NCBI GenBank assembly: GCA_964390545.1
Contig: CAYMJV010000021.1
Coordinates: forward strand, 1 to 38,528
DNA length: 38,528 bases
Direction of reading: 5' to 3'
Source: CAYMJV01 sp964390545
GTDB taxonomy: Bacteria > Desulfobacterota > BSN033 > UBA1163
The translations under genes were made by a program, and so were the position numbers. The notes under the pieces are model-generated. The model ran no database searches, was not told where the DNA came from, and saw only the letters and a list, made by a program, of their open reading frames with translations. Shown here one piece after another: positions 8,310-16,588 of the stretch. Position 1 is the stretch's first letter. Each line of letters begins with the position of its first letter.

Positions 8310-9091
8310 CGCTTCCTCCTCTTGTAATGTTTCACCTCCCGAAAGCTCTTCTTGACTCCCACCTCTGTGAAGCCCAGATAGAATTCCATAATGTCCCTGT
8401 CTTTTTTCAGTTTTTCACTGGCTCCATCCATCACAATCCGACCATTCTCAAGAATGTATCCATATTGGGCAATAGAGAGTGCCATTTTTGCATTCTGTTC
8501 CACCAGCAAAATCGCCTTCTTCTCATCTTGATTGATCCTCTGAATGATGGAAAAGATCTCCTTCACAATCAGCGGCGCCAAACCTAAAGAGGGTTCGTCT
8601 AACATCATCAATTTAGGCTCTGCCATCAGGGCCCTTCCAATCGCCAGCATCTGCTGTTCACCCCCACTCAAGTAACCGGCCGCTTGGTTCCGACGTTCTT
8701 CCAGAATAGGAAAGTAGCCATAGACCCTCTTCTGATTGGCTTCAAATTGACCCCTATCCTTCAGACTGAAAGAGCCAATCAGCGTGTTTTCTTCCACGGT
8801 GAGTTCGCCAAAGATCCTTCTCCCTTCTGGAACCTGTAAGATCCCTCTTGAAACGATCTCGTGAGGTTCTTTGTCGTTGAGGTTCTCCCCAAAAAATTCG
8901 ATGGCCCCATCCTCGATCGCAAGATCTAGGGATTTTCTAAATCCTGAAATGGTGTTAATAGCGGTCGTCTTTCCTGCTCCGTTGGCTCCCAATACGGCCA
9001 CGATTCCTCCTTCAGGGACTTCTAATGAAATCCCCTTGAGGGCCAATATCACATCATTATAGGTCGTTTCCAGATTGACGATTTTGAGCAC
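8297..9091 (-). CDS. livF: Branched-chain amino acid-type ABC transporter ATP-binding protein LivF
   Basis: A 264-residue cytoplasmic ATPase, partner of LivG. Walker A GANGAGKTT is at residues 35-43, then QVPEGRRIFGELTVEEN (LivF-type Q-loop region), signature LSGGEQQMLAIGRALM and Walker B LMMLDEPSLGLAP. The start is a GTG at 9091. The protein is about 25 residues longer than usual for LivF and ends in a strongly basic tail (KHYKRRKRWLS) whose coding sequence overlaps the start of livG. The tail may simply reflect the overlap. It is the first transport gene after the thiolase, 63 nt away. Confidence 0.92.
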   Translation of the reverse strand: MLKIVNLETTYNDVILALKGISLEVPEGGIVAVLGANGAGKTTAINTISGFRKSLDLAIEDGAIEFFGENLNDKEPHEIVSRGILQVPEGRRIFGELTVEENTLIGSFSLKDRGQFEANQKRVYGYFPILEERRNQAAGYLSGGEQQMLAIGRALMAEPKLMMLDEPSLGLAPLIVKEIFSIIQRINQDEKKAILLVEQNAKMALSIAQYGYILENGRIVMDGASEKLKKDRDIMEFYLGFTEVGVKKSFREVKHYKRRKRWLS

Positions 9092-9154
9092 GATCTTTGG
9101 AATTGCGTATTTCAGAACTCGGAGTTCGTCATTTCAATGCCCCGCATGGGACGG

Positions 9155-10354
9155 TCAGGGTCCGACAATACAGACGCTCACCGTGGCCCCCCCCGGGGTG
9201 CCGCCCAGATTATGGGTCAGGCCCAATCTCGGATTTTTCACCTGGCGGGGACCTGCCTTACCTTGAATCTGCTTATAAATTTCATACATCATTCTCAGAC
9301 CCGTCGCTCCGATCGGATGCCCGAAACATTTCAGCCCACCATCCATGTTGATCGGCAACTCACCCGTGAGTTCGAAGGTTCCGGCGTCAACCTCTTCCCT
9401 TGCGCCTCCTCTTCGAGTGAACTGCAGGTCTTCATAGATCACGGCTTCAGTAATGGAGAAGCAATCATGGACCTCCGCCATGTTGATTTCGTTTCGTGGA
9501 TTTTTTATTCCTGCTTCGGCATAGGCGGCAAGACCCGCTTGGTACGTCTCTTTCACCATCGTCCAGTCATGCTGAGGGTTCATGTAACCCTCCTGCCACC
9601 CTACAGCAATCTGCAATGCCTTGACAAAAATAGGATCTTTTCTGAAGGACCTGGCTTTGTCGCCCCTGACCAGGATGGCGGCTGCGGCCCCATCGCTGAC
9701 CCCACAGCAATCAAAAAGGCCTAAAGGCCATGCAATAATCGGTGCATTGAGAACCTGCTCAATGGTGATCTCCCGCTGGAAATGGGCCTTGGGGGAGAAG
9801 CTGCCGTTATGATGGTTCTTCACCATGATCTTGGCCAGCATTCTCTTCCCTTCCTCGGGGCTCAGTCCATATTTATTGAAGTAGCTCGTCGCCATCATAG
9901 CAAAATGACTGGGTGCTGTAAAATTCCTACTTCGAAACGTATTCGGAGCAGTGGAGGTGATCCCCATGGCAATCTCATCCGTCGGAAGACCACTAAAACC
10001 AGAGTCCTTCAATTTTTCAGCACCAATGGCCAAGGCAATATCACAGGCCCCTGAGGCCACGGCATAAGCCGCATTCCTGAGGGCATCGGAAGCCGTGGCG
10101 CACATGTTCTCGATATGGGTCACAGGTTTGTAGCCCACCTTTAGAATGGTCGATAGGGGCATGCTGGGGGCGGGCAAGCCCGACCAGTAAGATCCGATCC
10201 AGTAGGCTTGAATATCCTTCGGCTCTATTCCAGCATCTTCATAGGCCTCGTAAACGGCTTCGATGATCATATCATCGTAGCCCTTACTCCAATTCTCTCC
10301 AAACTTGCTACAACCCATACCGACGATAGCCACTTTGTCTTTAATACTTTCCAT
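9155..10354 (-). CDS. Thiolase family protein (SCP2/archaeal acetyl-CoA acetyltransferase type)
   Basis: A 399-residue thiolase-superfamily enzyme of the group that works with HMG-CoA-synthase-like and DUF35 proteins. The acyl-accepting nucleophile is present as C85 in IENMCATASDA. The active-site loop CFGHPIGATGLRM and the glycine-rich end HNLGGTPGGATVSV are present; the classical C-terminal CGG motif is replaced, as is usual for this subgroup. It lies 22 nt downstream of the HMG-CoA-synthase-like/DUF35 fusion gene. In archaea a thiolase, HMG-CoA synthase and DUF35 protein form one channelling complex (established knowledge); a similar assembly here is inference. The likely role is thiolytic cleavage of a 3-ketoacyl-CoA, or the reverse condensation. 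Confidence 0.85.
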   Translation of the reverse strand: MESIKDKVAIVGMGCSKFGENWSKGYDDMIIEAVYEAYEDAGIEPKDIQAYWIGSYWSGLPAPSMPLSTILKVGYKPVTHIENMCATASDALRNAAYAVASGACDIALAIGAEKLKDSGFSGLPTDEIAMGITSTAPNTFRSRNFTAPSHFAMMATSYFNKYGLSPEEGKRMLAKIMVKNHHNGSFSPKAHFQREITIEQVLNAPIIAWPLGLFDCCGVSDGAAAAILVRGDKARSFRKDPIFVKALQIAVGWQEGYMNPQHDWTMVKETYQAGLAAYAEAGIKNPRNEINMAEVHDCFSITEAVIYEDLQFTRRGGAREEVDAGTFELTGELPINMDGGLKCFGHPIGATGLRMMYEIYKQIQGKAGPRQVKNPRLGLTHNLGGTPGGATVSVCIVGP

Positions 10355-10376
10355 CTTCTCAGCACTCCAATTTTTT

Positions 10377-11804
10377 TTATAGGATGGATGATCTCATCGG
10401 ACGACATTTCCACCAATAATTATGAATGCCCTCGACATAACGGATATGCCGAAAGGTCATCTCCACGGGCATCCCTATCTTGATCTCCGAAGGATCACGA
10501 TCTGTGATGTCCATCATGATCCTTCCTCCTCCATCGAAGTCAACGACGGCAACCGTAGAAGGAGGATCCGGGGAGACGGCCAAGTTATCGTGAGAGAACG
10601 TCGTGATCCTACCGATTCGATTAGCGAAACAGTAATCCTCAAAATTGTCCTTGGAGAGGCAATTCATACATATCCGCTGAACGGGATATTGAACCGTACC
10701 ACAATGCTTGCACTGCACCCCATAAAGAGCCATCCCACATTTTCGATCTCTGTACAGAGCAACGGCGGAGGCCGGTTCCGGCTTTGGCCGCATGGGCGGC
10801 TCTGTTTCGATCACCGAGCGCCATCGCAAGTATTTTTGATAGCCCAGGGTATTCTTTGCTGTCAGATGCTTTTGAACGGTTTTTCTCTCCTGAATTTTGG
10901 TGATCTCATCGGTCACGGTTAAAACGATGACATCTGCGCCATCGCCATAACCGACCCAGAGAATTCGATCTCCTGGCTTGGCCTCATCGAGTGCAGCAGC
11001 GAGCATCATCGATGATAAGGCGGTTCCTGTATTTCCCACCGTGGAATACAATGAATCTTGAACCTGAGTTTTGAGATCGAACCCTGCCGTCCTTGCAACC
11101 CCAGCAAGGTATCCGGGGTTGGGAGCATAGAGGACAGCATTTGCAAAATCTTTAGCCGTAAACTTAAACTTCTTTGCTGCCGCGGTGATGGTCTCTAACA
11201 TGATCTGGGTATAACCTGCTTCCCTGCAGAACCGGTCCTCCCAGGAGCGGACACAATTTTCCTCAACAGGCCTGAAGACATCGTAAATATCTTCATTCGA
11301 ACTAAACATACAATCTACCGTAGCAATTACTCCCGTATCGCCGAGAAGCAAAGTCGAAGCGCCATCCCCAAACTCCAATTCTCTGGATCCATTTGGAAGG
11401 CCCATTCGAATATCAGAAGCACAAACCAGGATGTTTTTTGAAGTCCCTGCACGAATCGCTTCGAAGGCCAGTCGCACCCCCGTGGTTCCGGATCTTAAGG
11501 AGCTGGAAAGGTCTAAGGTCAGTGCCTCTTTCTTCAAATCGAGGGCTGCTGCAACAATGGATGCGGACTGCTTTTCTCCATAGGGGAAGGTGGTTGAAGC
11601 AAGAAGGAGACGTTCGATCTCTTGTGGATCAAATCCTCTGAGACAATCCCTGCACGCGGCCACGGCCATGGTGATCGTGTCTTCATCATAGTTCGCCACC
11701 GCCCTTTCGCCCGGAGTGGGAAACCCTCCCCAAGATTTCGAGATCTCAGCCCTGCTCAACCGAAAATAGGGAATATAAACGCCATAGGATTTTATGCCGA
11801 TCAT
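10377..11804 (-). CDS. HMG-CoA synthase-like protein fused to a DUF35 zinc-ribbon/OB-fold domain
   Basis: A 475-residue two-domain protein. Residues 1-300 have the HMG-CoA-synthase/KAS III-like thiolase fold (GVYIPYFRL, GDGASTLLLGD, TVGNTGTALSSMMLAAAL). Residues 345-475 are a DUF35 module with a zinc ribbon of C365, C368, C379 and C382, then an OB fold. By motif alignment with archaeal HMG-CoA synthase the catalytic Glu is T71 (ASTTFPYGEK), the nucleophilic Cys is L103 (SSLRSGTT) and the catalytic His is Y226 (VLYAPN). Loss of all three argues that it does not make HMG-CoA. It may be a structural or substrate-binding partner of the adjacent thiolase, or have other chemistry. It lies 21 nt after the SDR gene and 22 nt before the thiolase gene. 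Confidence 0.85.
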   Translation of the reverse strand: MIGIKSYGVYIPYFRLSRAEISKSWGGFPTPGERAVANYDEDTITMAVAACRDCLRGFDPQEIERLLLASTTFPYGEKQSASIVAAALDLKKEALTLDLSSSLRSGTTGVRLAFEAIRAGTSKNILVCASDIRMGLPNGSRELEFGDGASTLLLGDTGVIATVDCMFSSNEDIYDVFRPVEENCVRSWEDRFCREAGYTQIMLETITAAAKKFKFTAKDFANAVLYAPNPGYLAGVARTAGFDLKTQVQDSLYSTVGNTGTALSSMMLAAALDEAKPGDRILWVGYGDGADVIVLTVTDEITKIQERKTVQKHLTAKNTLGYQKYLRWRSVIETEPPMRPKPEPASAVALYRDRKCGMALYGVQCKHCGTVQYPVQRICMNCLSKDNFEDYCFANRIGRITTFSHDNLAVSPDPPSTVAVVDFDGGGRIMMDITDRDPSEIKIGMPVEMTFRHIRYVEGIHNYWWKCRPMRSSIL

Positions 11805-11825
11805 GATGACCTCACGTTGACATTT

Positions 11826-12590
11826 TCAGAAGAATGCTCCTCCATTCAATACGATGACATGGCCTGTCATATAATTCGAAGCCGTCGAAGCAAGGTAAAG
11901 GGCCGTCCTCGCGATTTCCTCCGGAGAGGCGACCCGTTTGAGCGGAACCATGTCCAACTCCTTCTTCATCAAAGCCTCATTGGTCCAGAGGGCTTCGCTG
12001 AAACCTGTCTTCACAATGCGCGGGGCAATGGCATTGACACGGATGCTGTATGGCCCCAATTCCAGAGCCAATGCCTTCGTCAACATGTTGATCCCGGCTT
12101 TACTGATGCAGTACGGACCCAGCCCCTCTGCCGGACTGACTCCCCCTGCCGAAGAGATATTGATGATATTCCCAGTTTTCTGCTTCACCATGATGGCACC
12201 GACGAATTTGCTCATCATGAAGTATCCCTTCAGGTTGGTCTCCATAATATGATCGTATATTTTTTCGTCGGTCTCGACCATTGGACCCATGGCCGGGTTG
12301 GTGGCTGCATTGTTAACCAAAATATCAATCCGGCCAAACGTCTCCATCACCTTATCCACGAGATTCTTCATATCTTCCACTTTACGGGCATGAGCGGAGA
12401 CGGGCAAACATCTTCTCCCAAACTTCCTCACTTCATCGGCCACCTTCTCCAGATCCGGAAGCTTTCGGCTGCTGATGGCAATCTCTGCTCCGGCATCGGC
12501 AAAGACCAGTGAGACCGCCTTTCCGATGCCCCGGCTGCCACCGGTGATCAGAGCCACTTTTCCTTCTAAGGAAAGATATGAATTGTCCAT
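11826..12590 (-). CDS. Short-chain dehydrogenase/reductase
   Basis: A 254-residue classical SDR, likely an NAD(P)-dependent alcohol or 3-hydroxyacyl-CoA dehydrogenase. The cofactor motif TGGSRGIG is at residues 16-23, NNAATN at 93-98, catalytic Ser at 146/147 (NISSAGG), and Tyr160 and Lys164 in PYCISK. The end GHVIVLNGGAFF is typical. I place the start at ATG 12590, which has AAGGAGG 8 nt upstream; an upstream in-frame start would overlap the previous gene and add a non-SDR leader. It sits between the HpaB-family gene and the HMG-CoA-synthase-like fusion. A 3-hydroxyacyl-CoA dehydrogenation step before thiolysis would fit, but the substrate is not determined. Confidence 0.9.
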   Translation of the reverse strand: MDNSYLSLEGKVALITGGSRGIGKAVSLVFADAGAEIAISSRKLPDLEKVADEVRKFGRRCLPVSAHARKVEDMKNLVDKVMETFGRIDILVNNAATNPAMGPMVETDEKIYDHIMETNLKGYFMMSKFVGAIMVKQKTGNIINISSAGGVSPAEGLGPYCISKAGINMLTKALALELGPYSIRVNAIAPRIVKTGFSEALWTNEALMKKELDMVPLKRVASPEEIARTALYLASTASNYMTGHVIVLNGGAFF

Positions 12591-12622
12591 TGGGCATCCT
12601 CCTTGTTTCATCTGTTGACCGT

Positions 12623-14050
12623 CTACTCGATTTGAGCAAGATTTTCCGCAACCTTCTTGCAATCGGCGATCAGCTTCTGCGCTTCCATGTAGATCGTCAT
12701 TAGCTCCGCGTAAGGAGACCCTTCGCCGTGAAGGGCGATGGTCTCGAGATCCGCATTGGTGATTCTTCGAATCAGGTCGAACATCCTCAACCGATGTTCA
12801 GTAGGTACTCCAGCCTTGCCACCGAGATACTTTTCGATGTCGTCCTTCAGTTCAGGGAGTCGCCAATCTTTGTAGGTGGGGGCTGTCACGACCAAGCCTC
12901 CTGCCAGATCCTGAACAATTCTCACGATCTCATGATACTGATGGGCAAAATGATATTTGGCAATATTGGTGGTGACAGGATTGGGAACGGCAATGCCCCC
13001 ATGCATCACATAATCGTAACAAGCCGCCTTCGATAGGGCTTTAAGGGTCTCCAAGTATATCACTAATTCGGTCAACTTTTCTCTCACATGGGGAGCTTGC
13101 GCGATCCCATTATATTCCGCAATAGCCGCAGCCGCTCCTACCAGCTGTTCCGAAAGGGGGACGCGATAACTGCATCCCGTCCGCCGGTGAAGAAGCGCGA
13201 AGTTGTAGACCATCGTGGCTGCAAATTTCCATTCCCCACAAAGGAAAACCCTTTCCCAGGGAACAAATACATCGTCGAAGATGATGAAGGCGTCGGTATG
13301 GACTCTTACCGGCCGACGGTTCGGGAACTCGAGAGGACTGATGTGAGATCGGAAGGGTCGGCAAATCATCGTTATTCCTTTTGTATTGACCGGGAGGGCA
13401 AAGGCGACCGCATAGTCCTTATCCGCCTCGCTCAAAGACCGGCAGGGAATGACAAAGACCTCATTGCAATAGGCAGCCCCTGTGATATGGATTTTTGCGC
13501 CCCTGACGAGGATCCCCTTATCATCTTTCTTCACCACCCTTACATGGAAGTCAGGATGGGCCTGCTTTGGATCGGACGGGCGAAGGCTTCGATCCCCTTT
13601 CACATCGCTCACACCCGCACAAATGGCGATATCGTTCTTCTGCAGATATCTCCGGAAGTTCGTAATCCGTTCCGTATACTCCTGACGGCCCATCATGCTG
13701 GCCGTGATGGCAATCGCATTCAAAGCATCGGCCCCGATATCGTGAGCCAAAGGGATATACCCGTCGCTCAACGTCGTGGAGGTGACGATCAACTCATGGG
13801 CTTTTAGTAGGTCCTCACTGTTCTTTGGAGTATAATAATATCGACTGATCGGTCCATATTCAGGATCCGCCACAACCGCGAGGTCTCTGTACTTCGGATC
13901 TTCAGCCATCTCATAATCAATGGCCATGGTATTGACACAGACCCCGAGGTCAGGGTGCGTGGTGACGTCTTCTATCTTCTCCCCTTTATAATAAACAAGC
14001 CTCCCGTCTTTTAAACTCTCTTTATATTGCTCAGCTGTTTTCAATGCCAT
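12623..14050 (-). CDS. HpaB/4-hydroxybutyryl-CoA dehydratase-family flavoprotein
   Basis: A 475-residue member of the family that contains two-component 4-hydroxyphenylacetate 3-monooxygenases (HpaB) and the iron-sulfur/FAD 4-hydroxybutyryl-CoA dehydratases. Family segments include VKGDRSLRPSD, HITGAAYCNE, FDDVFVPWERVFLCG and DLAGGLVVTAPT. The dehydratase needs three Cys and one His for its [4Fe-4S] cluster. Here H288 and C293 could match the C-terminal pair, with shorter spacing, but there is no Cys between residues 39 and 143 where the first two ligands should be. It is therefore probably not a canonical dehydratase. No flavin reductase is adjacent, so an ordinary monooxygenase role is also unproven. 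It lies 41 nt after the second CrtI-like flavoprotein. Confidence 0.8.
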   Translation of the reverse strand: MALKTAEQYKESLKDGRLVYYKGEKIEDVTTHPDLGVCVNTMAIDYEMAEDPKYRDLAVVADPEYGPISRYYYTPKNSEDLLKAHELIVTSTTLSDGYIPLAHDIGADALNAIAITASMMGRQEYTERITNFRRYLQKNDIAICAGVSDVKGDRSLRPSDPKQAHPDFHVRVVKKDDKGILVRGAKIHITGAAYCNEVFVIPCRSLSEADKDYAVAFALPVNTKGITMICRPFRSHISPLEFPNRRPVRVHTDAFIIFDDVFVPWERVFLCGEWKFAATMVYNFALLHRRTGCSYRVPLSEQLVGAAAAIAEYNGIAQAPHVREKLTELVIYLETLKALSKAACYDYVMHGGIAVPNPVTTNIAKYHFAHQYHEIVRIVQDLAGGLVVTAPTYKDWRLPELKDDIEKYLGGKAGVPTEHRLRMFDLIRRITNADLETIALHGEGSPYAELMTIYMEAQKLIADCKKVAENLAQIE

Positions 14051-14091
14051 CCTCTCTCTCTCCTTTTTCTCTCAAAATCGTTCTTGATCAA

Positions 14092-15672
14092 CTACCACGT
14101 GACGGCCCTCTTTGGAATCCCGCGGTGATAAGGGGGAAAGATTTGGGATTCCAGGTCTGCACCCATCATCGCGTCCGCGCACATGGCAGCACAGAGGGAA
14201 GCACCATCCACCCCTCCCCCCCACAGACGTTCTCCATATTGATCGCCCACAAAGTAGAGACCGTCCACATAAGGACTCTTGACCTCTGGCCTGTCCTCTC
14301 CTATAGGTCTCCAATTCCCATAGGCTTCGTCCGAAGGGGTCCAAATGACGAACTCCACATTCTCCTTCCAATCCGGAAAGGTCCGTTTGAACCAATCCAT
14401 GCAAAAATCGATCACCCGCTTCACTTTCTGGGGATGACGCATCTCCACATCGGTCAGAGCGGTCGAGAATAAGAAGTCCCCTTTCCCTTCAGGAGCTCTT
14501 TTAGCGCAAGCAGCCATATTCCAGATGACCATGTCCACCGCTCCAATATATCCCTCATGCTTGATCACGCCCGGCATCCAGATGAAGCTTCGCTGATCCA
14601 CGCCCTTCGCCTCCCAGACATTCTTCTTTAATCCGATATAACTCGTAAGAAGTCCTGCGGACCACCACTTATTCTGAAGTTTGTTGACCCATTCTGTGGG
14701 AAAGTGTCGCGGATGAAGGACACTGAAGATATGTTTTGGAGGAATATTGCAGATGACATGGGAAGCCTCTATAGACTGATATTCGCCCTTTTGGGTGCGG
14801 ACGATGACGCCCCTCACCTTTCCACTTTCGATCATGACCTCTTCCACAGGAGTCCTTCTCCAGATCTCTCCCCCTGCCTTTTTCAATGCCCTCTCCATGG
14901 CGGCGGGAATCGCCATACAGCCCGGTTCTGCAACGGTGGCCACCGATCCCGTATGGAGATTCATTCCGATATCTCGTGCCATGGCCATATATCCCAGAAA
15001 ATCACCGGCGGGGGTCAACTTCGGTTCGGCCATAGCCGTCTGACAAGCAGCCACAACCTTGATATAATCGTAGGCTTCCGGATTGAGGTGTTTCTCCGCC
15101 AACCATGTCTCCAGGTCGGTGTGCATGGCGGCCGCGCATTCCTCCAAGCTCAGTTTTCCCATATCCCGTAAGGCATTCAACGTGGCGGCAAAGCCTTCCT
15201 TCGTCATCCATGGGTAGGGGTCACGGGGTTTCACCTGATAGATGGCATAGTTGTTATTGGAGTCGACAAAACCCAACCCTTTATTGGTTGGCATATCCAC
15301 AGGTTCGCCCAGATGGTCGAGCAGTAAGCGGCATCGCGACTTATTCCCCCAGAAGAGACCATGCCCTCCATTCTCAAAGGTACGTCCATCCAATAGCCCT
15401 TTTTCAAAGATGGTCTTCAGATCAGGCTCGCAGTAACCGACCCAGCATCTCGAATCCGCCAAGGACTTTCTGAAACCTGAGGCATCCAGTTCGAGTCCAT
15501 CGATCGTTACGTGATTGCCCTTTCCCGTATAAGAGGCCACACGGCCTCCGATATGAGGAGCCTTTTCTAAGACCAGCACTTTCTTGCCAAAATTCTTTGC
15601 AAGAAGCGCAGCGACACCACAACCGCCTACACCCGAGCCAATGACCACGACATCATATTGTTTTGAACTCAT
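14092..15672 (-). CDS. CrtI-like NAD(P)/FAD-dependent oxidoreductase, long form
   Basis: A 526-residue flavoprotein of the phytoene desaturase-like superfamily. The N-terminal FAD motif is DVVVIGSGVGGCGVAALLAK with VLEKAPHIGGRVASY after it. The C-terminal FAD motif is GLYFVGDQYGERLWGGGVDG. It is about 90 residues longer than the paralogue at 733-2043, the extra length being in the substrate domain. ATG 15672 lies 29 nt after the tetR stop. Being the first catabolic gene behind the regulator suggests an early or characteristic step of the pathway. The substrate is unknown; desaturation, saturation or isomerisation of a cyclic or polyunsaturated compound would be typical for the superfamily. 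Confidence 0.85.
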   Translation of the reverse strand: MSSKQYDVVVIGSGVGGCGVAALLAKNFGKKVLVLEKAPHIGGRVASYTGKGNHVTIDGLELDASGFRKSLADSRCWVGYCEPDLKTIFEKGLLDGRTFENGGHGLFWGNKSRCRLLLDHLGEPVDMPTNKGLGFVDSNNNYAIYQVKPRDPYPWMTKEGFAATLNALRDMGKLSLEECAAAMHTDLETWLAEKHLNPEAYDYIKVVAACQTAMAEPKLTPAGDFLGYMAMARDIGMNLHTGSVATVAEPGCMAIPAAMERALKKAGGEIWRRTPVEEVMIESGKVRGVIVRTQKGEYQSIEASHVICNIPPKHIFSVLHPRHFPTEWVNKLQNKWWSAGLLTSYIGLKKNVWEAKGVDQRSFIWMPGVIKHEGYIGAVDMVIWNMAACAKRAPEGKGDFLFSTALTDVEMRHPQKVKRVIDFCMDWFKRTFPDWKENVEFVIWTPSDEAYGNWRPIGEDRPEVKSPYVDGLYFVGDQYGERLWGGGVDGASLCAAMCADAMMGADLESQIFPPYHRGIPKRAVTW

Positions 15673-15701
15673 ATCGGATACCCCCTTTTCTTAATTCCCT
15701 T

Positions 15702-16271
15702 TCACCCGGCGACAATTCCATTGATGATGAAGTCGAAAACTTCAATGGTTTGGTTGCCGAAGGGTTTGCTACCCTCACGTTTACCGTAAGTAAACCCTTT
15801 AAATAATAAGAAAATACAATGTCCGACGACCTTTTCTTCCACCTTCCGAAAAACACCCTTCTCGATGCCTTCCTTCAGGATAGAGACCATGATTTCTTCT
15901 ATGCCTTCTTCGACAACCATCGGTTTGTCTTTGAGGAAAGGGGCAAAGAAACCGGATTCGTCATTCAGTACGTTGACAATAAATGGATTTTGATCGAGAT
16001 ATTTCTTTGCCAATCGAAGATAGGTTTGAAGTTTTTCCGAGGGGTCTGTGATCTTCTTGATCTGATTTAGGATCGCCTTTCTAACCGATAAAGCCTCAAA
16101 CATGAAAAGTTCTTGGAGAATCTTCTCCTTGCTCTCAAATTCTTGATATAAAGTCCGTTTTGAAACACCGGCGTCGCTAGCAATTTCGTCAACGGTGGTT
16201 TTGTTGTAACCGAACCTCTCAAAACGCTTTTTGGAAAGATTTAGAATTTGGCCCCTTTTCTCAGATTCCAT
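15702..16271 (-). CDS. TetR family transcriptional repressor
   Basis: A 189-residue TetR-type regulator. The N-terminal helix-turn-helix spans roughly residues 8-50 (FGYNKTTVDEIASDAGVS, then KRTLYQEFESKEKIL). The C-terminal ligand/dimer domain is about 130 residues. It heads the minus-strand operon and is divergent from the acyl-CoA dehydrogenase operon. A 19-bp palindrome lies 9 nt upstream of its ATG over its own predicted start site. A near-identical palindrome covers the start site of the divergent operon. It is therefore expected to repress both directions and itself. The inducer is probably an acyl-CoA or the pathway substrate, by analogy with FadR- and PaaR-type TetR proteins (inference). 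Confidence 0.92.
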   Translation of the reverse strand: MESEKRGQILNLSKKRFERFGYNKTTVDEIASDAGVSKRTLYQEFESKEKILQELFMFEALSVRKAILNQIKKITDPSEKLQTYLRLAKKYLDQNPFIVNVLNDESGFFAPFLKDKPMVVEEGIEEIMVSILKEGIEKGVFRKVEEKVVGHCIFLLFKGFTYGKREGSKPFGNQTIEVFDFIINGIVAG

Positions 16272-16279
16272 AATTACCA

Positions 16280-16298
16280 GGAAACTAATTTAGTTTTC
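16280..16298. promoter_or_regulatory. TetR operator O1 (tetR side)
   Basis: GGAAACTAATTTAGTTTTC is a 19-bp inverted repeat around a central T, with a single mismatched pair near the ends. It matches operator O2 at 17 of 19 positions. It lies between the predicted -10 of tetR and its ATG, so binding would block tetR transcription. Confidence 0.75.
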
Positions 16299-16301
16299 AG
16301 T

Positions 16302-16330
16302 TTTCTATCATACCCCCCATTCCTTGTCAA
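16302..16330 (-). promoter_or_regulatory. Candidate promoter of the tetR-led operon
   Basis: On the minus strand TTGACA (forward 16325-16330) is separated by 17 bp from TAGAAA (forward 16302-16307), which has an extended-10 TG just upstream. The start site would be near 16295, inside operator O1. Confidence 0.5.
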
Positions 16331-16482
16331 GAAATTTCTGAAGAAAAGGCTCTATGAGAAGAAAATCTGAAGCTCCGACCATCCTCTTTCTTTTTCTAGG
16401 AATCCCCCCGAAAGGCCTAATATAGGCGATTCGCTGGCGATCGCCCTTTGTTTTCAATTCTTTAGGAGATTCAATTTTTTTC

Positions 16483-16509
16483 TTGACAAAAAGAGAGAAG
16501 TAATATAAG
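16483..16509 (+). promoter_or_regulatory. Candidate promoter of the acyl-CoA dehydrogenase operon
   Basis: TTGACA at 16483-16488 is followed by TATAAG at 16504-16509 (15-bp spacer) or, in better spacing, by TAAGAA at 16506-16511 (17 bp). Either gives a start site near 16516-16519, directly inside operator O2. The resulting leader to the ATG at 16776 is about 260 nt and contains the livH fossil. Confidence 0.55.
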
Positions 16510-16513
16510 AATT

Positions 16514-16532
16514 GGAAACTAATTTGGTTTCC
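16514..16532. promoter_or_regulatory. TetR operator O2 (acyl-CoA dehydrogenase side)
   Basis: GGAAACTAATTTGGTTTCC is a 19-bp inverted repeat whose outer six bases, GGAAAC and GTTTCC, are perfectly symmetric. It is nearly identical to O1, which lies 234 bp away. It overlaps the predicted start site of the rightward operon. Confidence 0.78.
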
Positions 16533-16588
16533 GAGTGTTTACCAATTCAGAGAAAGGTCCTGTCGTATAGCACCATCACCATCCTTTT

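Noticed and set aside
10377..11804. Calling this gene a functional HMG-CoA synthase of a mevalonate pathway
   Set aside because: Glu, Cys and His are all replaced by motif alignment, and no HMG-CoA reductase or lyase is nearby.
13088..13807. A 239-codon plus-strand frame inside the HpaB-family gene
   Set aside because: It lies wholly antisense to a gene with clear family motifs and has no recognisable domain; the same holds for the 207-codon frame at 6700-7323 and the 296-codon frame at 11622-12512.
12623..14050. Calling this gene 4-hydroxybutyryl-CoA dehydratase
   Set aside because: Two of the four cluster ligands have no counterpart, so only the family name is justified.
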